Of a DNA stretch of 57,130 nucleotides, positions 35,789 to 43,179 are shown piece after piece. Made by a program: the position numbers and the translations under genes. Position 1 is the stretch's first letter; each line of letters opens with the position of its first letter. Below the pieces are notes generated by a model. That model searched no databases, was not told the DNA's origin, and saw only the letters and a list, made by a program, of their open reading frames with translations. This DNA comes from Pseudomonas sp. 10-1B. GTDB taxonomy: Bacteria > Pseudomonadota > Gammaproteobacteria > Pseudomonadales > Pseudomonadaceae. Where the stretch lies: the NCBI RefSeq assembly GCF_000935045.1, contig NZ_JYKS01000026.1, forward strand, positions 1-57,130, in the 5' to 3' direction.

Positions 35789-35929
35789 ATGCTGAAGATT
35801 GTCCCCGATCCACCCCGCAATCCCCATTCCGCCGACACCAAAAGCGTCAGGACGTGCACCGTCGCTGTAGGAGCGGGTTTACCCGCGAAGAGGCCAGTCC
35901 AGACTATCGAGAATTTCCAGGGGGATTGA
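35789..35929 (+). pseudogene. Truncated small gene (possible DUF6124-type start) running into a REP element
   Basis: ATG at 35789 begins MLKIVPDPPRNPHSADTKSV, which resembles the start of DUF6124-type Pseudomonas proteins as I remember them (about 110-120 residues, beginning M-[FL]-K-[IV]-x-P-[DN]-P-P). After about 26 codons the frame enters a REP sequence (VGAGLPAKRPVQ is REP translation) and stops at 46 residues. The body of the gene is therefore missing. The family guess is from memory. Confidence 0.45.
35865..35898. repeat. Single REP unit
   Basis: TGTAGGAGCGGGTTTACCCG continues to GCGAAGAGGCC; this is the same unit that forms the doublet at 54915-55019. It interrupts the small ORF above. 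Confidence 0.7.
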
Positions 35930-35932
35930 CCA

Positions 35933-36196
35933 ATGACCACAGAAGACACGCATTTCACCGTAGGCAAGACCACCTTCTGCCAAGGCGAACACGGCACCCA
36001 CCCTCTGTTCCGCATCGAGCCAGGCATCCCCTGCCGCGACGCCCGTGAGCAATCGTCGGAATTGATGGGTTACGTACGCGAACTGACCATCACCGGCCTG
36101 ATGGACGAAAAACCAATGATGATCTGGGCTGCCCACTACCTGAGTGCGATGGCCAAGGCGCTAATGGATGACGCCGAACTGGGCATGATGCGCTGA
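35933..36196 (+). CDS. DUF3077 family protein
   Basis: An 87-residue cytoplasmic protein: FTVGKTTFCQGEHGTHPLFRIEPGIPC..., then AAHYLSAMAKALMDDAELGMM. This FxVG...PLFxIxPGIPCxxA pattern fits the Pseudomonas DUF3077 family, whose function is unknown. The start follows GGGGGATTGACC. It begins three bases after the stop of the truncated ORF, so it could be transcribed from the structured leader at 35582. Confidence 0.7.
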   Translation: MTTEDTHFTVGKTTFCQGEHGTHPLFRIEPGIPCRDAREQSSELMGYVRELTITGLMDEKPMMIWAAHYLSAMAKALMDDAELGMMR

Positions 36197-36285
36197 GTAC
36201 GTAGTTGCCCGGGATCAATCGGTTGCCACTCCTCGAAAGCCAGCCACTCTCCGGGCAACCTCTCCCTATCCGGCTGTTTCGTTTA

Positions 36286-36314
36286 TTGCGATTTTCGAAT
36301 ATTTCGAATATAAA
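36286..36314 (+). promoter_or_regulatory. Promoter with internal TTCGAA operator repeats for the antitoxin gene
   Basis: TTGCGA (36286-36291), a 17-base spacer and TATAAA (36309-36314). The spacer holds two self-complementary TTCGAA boxes (36294-36299 and 36303-36308), and a third TCGAA follows at 36315-36319. Repeats inside the promoter are what one expects of an autoregulated toxin-antitoxin promoter. Confidence 0.65.
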
Positions 36315-36376
36315 TCGAATCCAGGCTGCAGCATCGTCGCCACAGCCTCACAATCGATACCGCTCTGGAGATGCCC

Positions 36377-36844
36377 ATGACCACCGCCGACCTCTCTCGC
36401 AAGGTGCTTCCCGATGAGAAAGAAATTGCCGCGGCTGTCGAATCGAGCCGCACACTAGCGGCGTTCCTCTCGACAAAATCAGATACCCAACGGATCGAAC
36501 TGCTCAATGAGGAAAATCAGCGTCAGGTTGTTGAAGTGCCCACTTTTGCGCTGCGTCTGTTCGGCGAGATTCTCAGCGAGCTGGCCTTGGGCAACTCGGT
36601 CAAAGTCGTTCCGATCCACGCCGAACTGACTACCCAGGAGGCAGCAGACCTGCTCAACGTCTCTCGGCCGCACTTGGTAAAGCTGCTAGACGAAGCGGTG
36701 ATTCCTCATACCAAAACGGGTCGCCACCGTCGGGTCAAATTCTCCGACCTGGTTGCCTACAAGGACAAACGTGATGAGGTGAGCCGTGCCGCAATGGACG
36801 CGCTGGCAGCCCAAGCTCAGGAATTAAAGATGGGGTACGAATGA
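36377..36844 (+). CDS. Excisionase-type HTH antitoxin of a PIN-domain toxin system
   Basis: A 155-residue protein. Residues about 80-130 form an excisionase/MerR-like helix-turn-helix (LTTQEAADLLNVSRPHLVKLLDEAVIPHTKTGRHRR followed by VKFSDLVAYK), which is the known antitoxin partner of one group of PIN toxins. The start at 36377 is preferred because GGAG lies six bases upstream; an ATG at 36371 directly abuts that site. The stop overlaps the start of the toxin remnant (ATGA). Base composition of the upstream region is AT-rich compared with neighbours, suggesting acquisition. Confidence 0.75.
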   Translation: MTTADLSRKVLPDEKEIAAAVESSRTLAAFLSTKSDTQRIELLNEENQRQVVEVPTFALRLFGEILSELALGNSVKVVPIHAELTTQEAADLLNVSRPHLVKLLDEAVIPHTKTGRHRRVKFSDLVAYKDKRDEVSRAAMDALAAQAQELKMGYE

Positions 36845-36960
36845 AGCACTCGCCCTTCACGGCCATATACGACGCGAACGTACTTTATCCTGCCCCACTA
36901 CGTGATTTTCTGATGAACCTTGCGCTCATCGGCATCTACCGGGTACGTTGGCCATTTTGA
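36841..36960 (+). pseudogene. Truncated PIN-domain toxin
   Basis: The ATG overlapping the antitoxin stop opens a 39-codon frame MKHSPFTAIYDANVLYPAPL...IGIYRVRWPF. DANVLYPAPLRDFLM with the first catalytic aspartate is the N-terminus of a PIN toxin that is normally about 180-200 residues. The rest, including the other acidic residues, is missing, and a REP-type element begins about 40 bases later. A ribonuclease cannot be made from this. Confidence 0.8.
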
Positions 36961-36996
36961 GCTGCTAGGTTTTCGCCTTGGCATTTATATCGACCG

Positions 36997-37257
36997 TGAG
37001 GCCGAGCGCCGCCCGCGCGGCGCTTCGCGGCACAAGGCCGCTCCCACATTTGTTTCGGGCCAGTTACTCCTATGCCATAGGCGCGCGCATCTTGGATGCA
37101 TGGCTGGAGATCGATGAAAAGCAACTGCGTCCCCTTCGATATCGAATGGGACAAACAAGGCGGACAGAGGTGACTTCACAGAAGTGACTGGCCCAAAATA
37201 GACAGTGGGAGCGGGCTTGCCCCGCGAAGCGCCGCGCGGGCGGCGCTCGATCTCATA
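36997..37257. repeat. Long composite REP-type palindrome, diverged copy
   Basis: The left arm GAGCGCCGCCCGCGCGGCGC runs into CCACATTTGTTTCGGGCCAGTTA; the right arm is its near complement ending CGATCTCATA. The interior contains TTCGATATCGAA (37136-37147), as does the copy at 40540-40780, but its inner arms are diverged. Confidence 0.8.
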
Positions 37258-37567
37258 AGCGATGTAAATGCCACGGTGAACACTTCCCGGGCCCTACGTT
37301 GCTTATCTGGCGTTTAGGCACGCCCGCTTCCACATGGACAGTGCGCCCGTGAGACTGCCGCCCGAGCTTCAGGCATTGCGGGCCAGCTTGATACAACGTT
37401 TGACGCTAGCGTGCCCGCTGCGGCCGGATCCAGCTTGAAGGGAACCCACCTGGCCATGGAGCGCACCGGACCATTCATCAAATTTTCTGACAACAATCGT
37501 CTTTCATCATCAGCCAGATAGGGCATAAATTCTCTACCGTCAATTCCAGCAGCAACGGTAGAGCCTC
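37258..37567. other. Intergenic region before the three-domain aminotransferase gene
   Basis: About 310 bases with no gene I can support: only short open frames without family resemblance. The last bases (CAGCAGCAACGGTAGAGCCTC) precede the start codon at 37568. Confidence 0.4.
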
Positions 37568-40498
37568 ATGTCCAGCCCACAGCACCAGCCCGCCTCCCCT
37601 GCCCTGGCCACGCTGATCCAGCGTTCCGGCCTGCCTGGCCCTGCGCTCAGCGAAGCCCAGGCCCACGCCGTGCTGCAGCAGCACTACGGCCTTGCCGGCA
37701 AGCTGACGGCAATGGGCAGCCAGCAAGACCTGAACTTTCACGTGGACACGCCACAAGGCTGCTTCGTACTGAAGGCCTGCCATGGCAGCTATGCCCAGCT
37801 GGAATTGGAAGCGCAGCACGCCGCCCTGAAGTTCCTGCGCAACCAAGGTTTGCCGGTGCCGGCTGTACGCCCAGCCCTCAACGGCCAGGCGTTGCTGGAA
37901 CTGAACATCGACGGTCAACCGCTGCGCATGCGCCTGCTCGACTATATCGAAGGTCAGCCGCTGACCCGCCTCAAGCATATGCAACCACGCCTGATGGCTG
38001 AACTGGGCGGGCTTTGTGCGAAGCTGGACAAGGCCTTGGTCGACTTCGACCATCCCGGCCTGGCGCGCACCCTGCAATGGGACCCGCAGCATGCGCAGGC
38101 ATTGATCCAGCACCTGCTGCCAGTGCTGCAAGACACCGAACAACGCGCCCGTATCGAACACACCGCCCGCACAGCCGCCGAACACCTCGCACCGCTGGTT
38201 GATCAACTGCCAAGCCAGGCCGTGCACCTGGACATCACCGATGACAACACCGTCTGGGCCCGTGATGACGAGCGTCAGTGGCAGCTGCAGGGCGTGATCG
38301 ATTTCGGCGACCTGCTGCGCACCTGGCGCATCGCCGACCTGTCGGTGACCTGCGCGGCGCTGCTGCACCACGCCGAAGGCGACCCGCTGCGGATCCTGCC
38401 GGCGATCAGTGCCTACCAGGCGCTCAACCCGCTGAGCGAAGCCGAGCTACGTGCCCTGTGGCCGCTGGTACTGAATCGCGCAGCAGTGCTGGTACTGAGC
38501 AGCGAACAGCAGCTCGCCGTCGACCCGGGCAACCAGTACACCCGCGACAACATCGCCCATGAATGGGAAATCTTCGACACCGCTACCGCCGTGCCTTTCG
38601 CCCTGATGGAAGCGGCCATACTGCAGGCTGCCGGCGTGCACCCCACTACACCAGACCTGAGCAACTGCGCGCCCCTGCTCCCCGAGTTGAATGGGCAGGC
38701 AGTGACGCGAGTCGACCTGGGCGTGCTCAGCGTGCACTGCGAGGCGGGCAACTGGGAGGCGCCTGGCTTCGACCAGCACCTGCTGACCTTGCAACCAGCC
38801 CCAGCCTGCAGCCTGCATGGGCAATATCGCCTGTCGCAAACCCATATCGACCGCCCCGCAGAACCTGCCACTTGCGCCCTGGGCGTGGAGTTGCATGTGC
38901 CCAACGGCAGCCTGGTGCAGGCGCCACTAGCCGGTACCTGGCAGCGTCACGGCGATGGGCGGGGCTGCCTGCGCAGCGCGCACTGGACCTTGTGGTTGCA
39001 AGGCCTGGAAGACGCACCTGCAGATGGTCAGGCCGTGGAAAAAGGCCAGTCGCTGGGCAGCAGTTGTGGCTTCCTCAGCGTACAGCTGTGCCTGGACAAC
39101 GGCATCCAGCCACCGTTCTTCGCCCTCCCATCCCATGCCGCTGCCTGGCTGGCCCTATGCCCTTCACCCGCGCAGTTACTGGGCTTCGATTGCGATGCCG
39201 AACCGCTGCCCGACCCGCAGGCCCTGCTGGCCCGCCGTGATGCCAGCTTCGCCCGTTCGCAGAAGCACTACTACGCGCAGCCGCCACACATCGAGCGCGG
39301 CTGGCGCAACTACCTGATCGACATGCAGGGCCGCTCGTACCTGGACATGCTCAACAACGTCGCGGTACTGGGCCACGGGCATCCGCGCATGGTCGCCGAA
39401 TCGGCGCGGCAATGGTCGCTGCTGAACACCAACTCGCGCTTCCACTACGCAGCCATCACCGAGTTCTCCGAACGCCTTCTGGCCCTGGCTCCCGAAGGTT
39501 TCGACCGGGTATTCATGGTCAACAGCGGCACCGAGGCCAACGACCTGGCGATTCGCCTGGCCTGGGCCTACAGCGGCGGGCGCGACCTGCTCAGCGTGCT
39601 GGAGGCCTATCACGGCTGGTCGGTGGCCACCGATGCCATCTCCACCTCGATCGCCGACAACCCACAGGCCCTGGAAACCCGCCCGGACTGGGTGCACCCG
39701 GTCGAGGCGCCGAACACCTTCCGCGGCCGTTTCCGCGGTGCCGATAGCACCGTCGACTATCTGCGCGACGTCGACAGCAAGCTGGCCGACCTCGATGCCC
39801 GTGGCCGCCAGCTGGCGGGCATCATCTGCGAACCGGTGTACGGCAATGCCGGCGGTATCTCGTTGCCGCCAGGCTACCTGCGCGAAGCCTACGCCAAGGT
39901 CCGCGCCCGTGGCGGCGTGTGCATTGCCGACGAAGTACAGGTCGGCTATGGCCGCCTGGGCGAATACTTCTGGGGCTTCGAAGAACAGGGCGTGGTGCCC
40001 GACATCATCACCATGGCCAAGGGCATGGGCAACGGCCAGCCGCTGGGGGTGGTCATCACCCGCCGTGAAATCGCCGAGGCGCTGGAGGCCGAGGGCTATT
40101 TCTTCTCCTCGGCCGGTGGCAGCCCGGTCAGCTGCCGCATCGGCATGGCGGTGCTGGACGTGATGCAGGAGGAAGGCCTGTGGGACAACGCCCGCGACAC
40201 CGGGCGCTACTTCAAGGCACGCCTGCAGGCCCTGGTCGACAAGCATCCGCTGGCTGGCGCGGCGCATGGCTCGGGCTTCTACCTGGGGCTGGAGCTGGTG
40301 CGCGATCGTGAAACCCTGGAGCCAGCCACCGAGGAAACCATGGCGTTGTGTGATCGCCTGCGTGACCTGGGTATTTTCATGCAACCAACTGGCGACTATC
40401 TGAACATTCTCAAGATCAAGCCGCCGATGTGCACCAGCCGGGCCAGCGTGGATTACTTTGTCGATAGTATTGATCGGGTACTGGGTGAAGGGCTGTAG
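37568..40498 (+). CDS. Three-domain protein: APH-type kinase, M23-like domain, class III aminotransferase/phospholyase
   Basis: A 976-residue protein. Residues about 30-340 are an aminoglycoside phosphotransferase-like kinase with catalytic D222 (VHLDITDDNT) and metal D245 (IDFGD). Residues about 400-530 look like a peptidase M23/lysostaphin-type beta domain (GVELHVPNGSLVQAPLAGTW) with the metal ligands replaced. Residues about 545-976 are a class III PLP enzyme (VNSGTEANDLAIRLA; ADEVQVGYGR; PLP lysine K818 in MAKGMGNGQP). Similar fusions occur in other bacteria; the third domain resembles phosphoethanolamine/phosphohydroxylysine phospholyases, so a kinase-then-lyase reaction is possible but unproven. 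Confidence 0.85.
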   Translation: MSSPQHQPASPALATLIQRSGLPGPALSEAQAHAVLQQHYGLAGKLTAMGSQQDLNFHVDTPQGCFVLKACHGSYAQLELEAQHAALKFLRNQGLPVPAVRPALNGQALLELNIDGQPLRMRLLDYIEGQPLTRLKHMQPRLMAELGGLCAKLDKALVDFDHPGLARTLQWDPQHAQALIQHLLPVLQDTEQRARIEHTARTAAEHLAPLVDQLPSQAVHLDITDDNTVWARDDERQWQLQGVIDFGDLLRTWRIADLSVTCAALLHHAEGDPLRILPAISAYQALNPLSEAELRALWPLVLNRAAVLVLSSEQQLAVDPGNQYTRDNIAHEWEIFDTATAVPFALMEAAILQAAGVHPTTPDLSNCAPLLPELNGQAVTRVDLGVLSVHCEAGNWEAPGFDQHLLTLQPAPACSLHGQYRLSQTHIDRPAEPATCALGVELHVPNGSLVQAPLAGTWQRHGDGRGCLRSAHWTLWLQGLEDAPADGQAVEKGQSLGSSCGFLSVQLCLDNGIQPPFFALPSHAAAWLALCPSPAQLLGFDCDAEPLPDPQALLARRDASFARSQKHYYAQPPHIERGWRNYLIDMQGRSYLDMLNNVAVLGHGHPRMVAESARQWSLLNTNSRFHYAAITEFSERLLALAPEGFDRVFMVNSGTEANDLAIRLAWAYSGGRDLLSVLEAYHGWSVATDAISTSIADNPQALETRPDWVHPVEAPNTFRGRFRGADSTVDYLRDVDSKLADLDARGRQLAGIICEPVYGNAGGISLPPGYLREAYAKVRARGGVCIADEVQVGYGRLGEYFWGFEEQGVVPDIITMAKGMGNGQPLGVVITRREIAEALEAEGYFFSSAGGSPVSCRIGMAVLDVMQEEGLWDNARDTGRYFKARLQALVDKHPLAGAAHGSGFYLGLELVRDRETLEPATEETMALCDRLRDLGIFMQPTGDYLNILKIKPPMCTSRASVDYFVDSIDRVLGEGL

Positions 40499-40539
40499 GG
40501 AATTGGGTGGGGCTGGAGGCGTTGGCCTTTAGATGATCA

Positions 40540-40780
40540 GCGCCTGTGAGATCGAGCGCCGCCCGCGCGGCGCTTCGCGGGCAAGCCCGCTCCTACATTT
40601 GTTTCGGGCCAGTTATGCCTGTGATGGCAGCGCGCGACCGCCTTGTTGGTACCTTTCGATATCGAGCCATGCACCAAGGCGGTCGCGCGCGCATGGCACA
40701 GGATGCATTGGCCCGAAACAAATGTAGGAGCGGGCTTGCCCGCGAAGCGCCGCGCGGGCGGCGCTCGATCTCACAGGCGC
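40540..40780. repeat. 241-bp near-perfect palindrome (composite REP-type element)
   Basis: Left arm 40540-40611 and right arm 40709-40780 are exact complements over 72 bases. Inside them GCGCGCGACCGCCTT (40630-40644) pairs with AAGGCGGTCGCGCGC (40676-40690), and the centre is TCGATATCGA (40656-40665). The rest of the 361-base gap (40499-40859) shows no gene. Confidence 0.9.
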
Positions 40781-40859
40781 CGTAAACCTCAAGCCCTACC
40801 CTCGGCAACCCCATCCATTACTATTCGCTCACAACGCCCCAACATCAGGTTCACCGAAC

Positions 40860-41765
40860 ATGGCCTTCTCCAGCGACTCCCTGGCAATCTTCCTCGCGGT
40901 GCTGGAGGCCGGCTCGTTCTCCGCCGCCGCCCGCAAGCTGGGCCGTGTCCCGTCAGCCGTGAGCATGGCAATCGCCCAGCTGGAGGCCGAACTGGACCTG
41001 GTCCTGTTCGACCGGGCCACACGCAAGGCCTTGCCCACCAGCGCCGCCCTGGCGCTGGAGCCCCAGGCCAGGCAGGTGATCTGCCAGCTCAACCTGCTCG
41101 ACGCCCAGGCCCTGCAACTGCACAAGGGCCTGGAAAAGCGCCTGACCATCGCCATGGCGCCCGAGCTGCAGACCGGCCGCTGGAGCCAGCCACTGGAAAT
41201 CCTCGCCCAGGACTTCCCCAGCCTGGAAATCGAGGTGCGCTCAGCCACCCAGACCGAAGCCATTCGCCTGCTGCATGACGGCAGCGTGCAACTGGCGCTG
41301 GTGTTCGAGCGGCCCGGCATCGATGAGCGCGAGTCATTCCTCGAAGCCGGCAGCCAACTGCTGGTGGCCGTCGCCTCGCCGCGCCATCCAGCCGGGCAGA
41401 ACAGCGGCACACCGTTGCCCGAAGAGGCCTTCGCCGAACAACGGCAGATCATCGTGGCCTCGGGCAAGGCCACCGGCTCGGACCCGCGCATGGTACTGTC
41501 GCGGCGTATCTGGCTGACCGACAGCTATCTGGCCACGCTGGACCTGGTGCAGTCCGGGCTGGGCTGGGCCTACCTGCCGCAGCCGTTGGTCGAACCGCTG
41601 ATTGCATCGGGCGCGCTGGCCGAGGTGCGCTTCGACAACATGGCCAGCCGCCTGCGCTTGTGGGTGGACATCATCTGGATCAAGTCGCGCCCGTTGGGCC
41701 TGGGTGCCAGGCGTTACCTGGAAGCCATGCGCCAGCTGTTCGAGAAGGAGCCACCCAGGGCCTGA
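40860..41765 (+). CDS. LysR-family transcriptional regulator
   Basis: A 301-residue regulator. The winged HTH is in residues 1-60 (FLAVLEAGSFSAAARKLGRVPSAVSMAIAQLEAELDLVLFDR) and the LysR substrate-binding domain covers about 88-290. The ligand is unknown. It lies downstream of the aminotransferase gene on the same strand but separated by the palindrome, so it is probably transcribed independently. It could regulate the three-domain gene; that is only proximity. Confidence 0.92.
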   Translation: MAFSSDSLAIFLAVLEAGSFSAAARKLGRVPSAVSMAIAQLEAELDLVLFDRATRKALPTSAALALEPQARQVICQLNLLDAQALQLHKGLEKRLTIAMAPELQTGRWSQPLEILAQDFPSLEIEVRSATQTEAIRLLHDGSVQLALVFERPGIDERESFLEAGSQLLVAVASPRHPAGQNSGTPLPEEAFAEQRQIIVASGKATGSDPRMVLSRRIWLTDSYLATLDLVQSGLGWAYLPQPLVEPLIASGALAEVRFDNMASRLRLWVDIIWIKSRPLGLGARRYLEAMRQLFEKEPPRA

Positions 41766-41777
41766 CATGGCGCGGTC

Positions 41778-42087
41778 CCTGTGGGAGCCCATCGCCGGCA
41801 AGCCAGCTCCCACCTCAACCGCATAGGCCTCAAGCCCTGTGCAGTACCTGTGGGAGCTGGCTTGCCGGCGATGAGGCCAATCCAGGCAATACAAGACAGT
41901 TGCTCCCACAGGGACCGCGCAGGGCTCAGGAATTGCGCGACCCTGTGGGAGCTGGCTTGCCGGCGATGAGGCCCGTCCAGGCAATACAAGACAGTTGCTC
42001 CCACAGGGACCGCGCAGGGCTCAGGAATTGCGCGCCCCTGTGGGAGCTGGCTTGCCGGCGATGAGGCCAATCCAGGCAATACAAAAC
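41778..42087. repeat. REP array with a 95-base tandem repeat
   Basis: TGTGGGAGCTGGCTTGCCGG begins at 41849, 41944 and 42039, exactly 95 bases apart. Each repeat unit contains a REP, CCAGGCAATACAA, an inverted REP half and CGCAGGGCTCAGGAATTGCG. The first two units are complete and the third stops near 42087. Another REP half precedes at 41780-41812. No gene lies in this gap. Confidence 0.9.
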
Positions 42088-42114
42088 GGAAACTTTAGCC
42101 GCGGCCGGTACAGG

Positions 42115-43167
42115 CTATTGCTGAGGCGGCTGCTGCGCAGCGTTGCGGCTCCAGTCCAGCAGCAGGCTGTAACCGACCGCCAGCAAAGTCGGCCCGATGA
42201 ACAGGCCAATGAAGCCAAAGGCAAGCAAGCCACCGAACACCCCCAGCAACACGATCACCAGCGGCAGGTTACCGCCGCGGCTGATCAGGTAAGGCTTGAG
42301 CACGTTGTCCACGCCGCTGATGACGAAGGTGCCCCAGATACCCAGGAACACCGCCATGCCATACTCGCCCTTCCACACCAGCCAAGCGGTGGCCGGGATC
42401 CAGGCCAGCGGCGGGCCCATGGGGATCAGGCTGAGCATGAAGGTTACCAGGCCCAGCACGATTGCCCCGGGCACGCCGGCAATCAGGAAGCCGATCAATG
42501 CCAGCAAACCCTGTGCGGCCGCCGTGCCGATCACCCCGTTGACCACCCGCTGCACCGTACCGGCGACCAGCTCCAGGTAGTACTCGGCGCGGTCGCCCAT
42601 CAGCCGGTTCAACAAGCGCAACACGAACGCCGACAAGCGTGGCCCGTCGCGGTAGAAGAAGAACACGAACACCAGGCTCAGGGTCAGTTCCAGCACACCA
42701 CTGCCAATCTGCGCACTGCGTGCCAGCAACCAGTTGCCCACCTGCCCCAGGTGCGGCTTGATCGAGGCCAGCAAGGCCGCGCCCTGCTGGTCCAACGATT
42801 GCCACCAACTGACCAGGCGCTCGCCAACGAACGGAATGCCCCCGAGCCAGGCCGGTGCATCGGGCAGGCCGTCCACCTGCACATCACGCACGAACGCAGT
42901 GGCATCGCGAATGTGATCGGCCAGGTTGAACCCCAGCCACACCAACGGCAGGGCCACGATCAGGATCCAGGCCGTAGTCAGCAGGCTGGCCGCCAGCGTT
43001 TCACGCCCGCCCAGCACACGTGTCAGCAAACGCATCAACGGCCAGCTGGCAAAGGCCAGGATGGCCCCCCACAACAGCGCCGAAATGAAGGGCGCCATCA
43101 CCCACAGGCCGGCGCCCAGCAACGCCAGCAGCAGAATCTGGATCAGCAGGCGATCATTGTTGACCAT
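42115..43167 (-). CDS. AI-2E family (PerM/DUF20) membrane transporter
   Basis: A 350-residue polytopic inner-membrane protein with about eight helices: pairs near 8-45, 62-85, then a soluble stretch (95-150), helices near 155-180 and 205-330. FFFYRDGPRL and the VNGVIGTAAAQGLLALIGFLIAGVPGA segment are family hallmarks. Members export varied small molecules or act as Na+/H+ antiporters; the substrate is not readable. It lies 12 bases after the DUF4892 gene. Confidence 0.88.
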   Translation of the reverse strand: MVNNDRLLIQILLLALLGAGLWVMAPFISALLWGAILAFASWPLMRLLTRVLGGRETLAASLLTTAWILIVALPLVWLGFNLADHIRDATAFVRDVQVDGLPDAPAWLGGIPFVGERLVSWWQSLDQQGAALLASIKPHLGQVGNWLLARSAQIGSGVLELTLSLVFVFFFYRDGPRLSAFVLRLLNRLMGDRAEYYLELVAGTVQRVVNGVIGTAAAQGLLALIGFLIAGVPGAIVLGLVTFMLSLIPMGPPLAWIPATAWLVWKGEYGMAVFLGIWGTFVISGVDNVLKPYLISRGGNLPLVIVLLGVFGGLLAFGFIGLFIGPTLLAVGYSLLLDWSRNAAQQPPQQ

Positions 43168-43179
43168 GGTGGTGCTCGT

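Noticed and set aside
41849..42087. Possible CRISPR array
   Set aside because: Repeats are 95 bases long, in exact tandem with no unique spacers, made of REP halves, and no cas genes are near.
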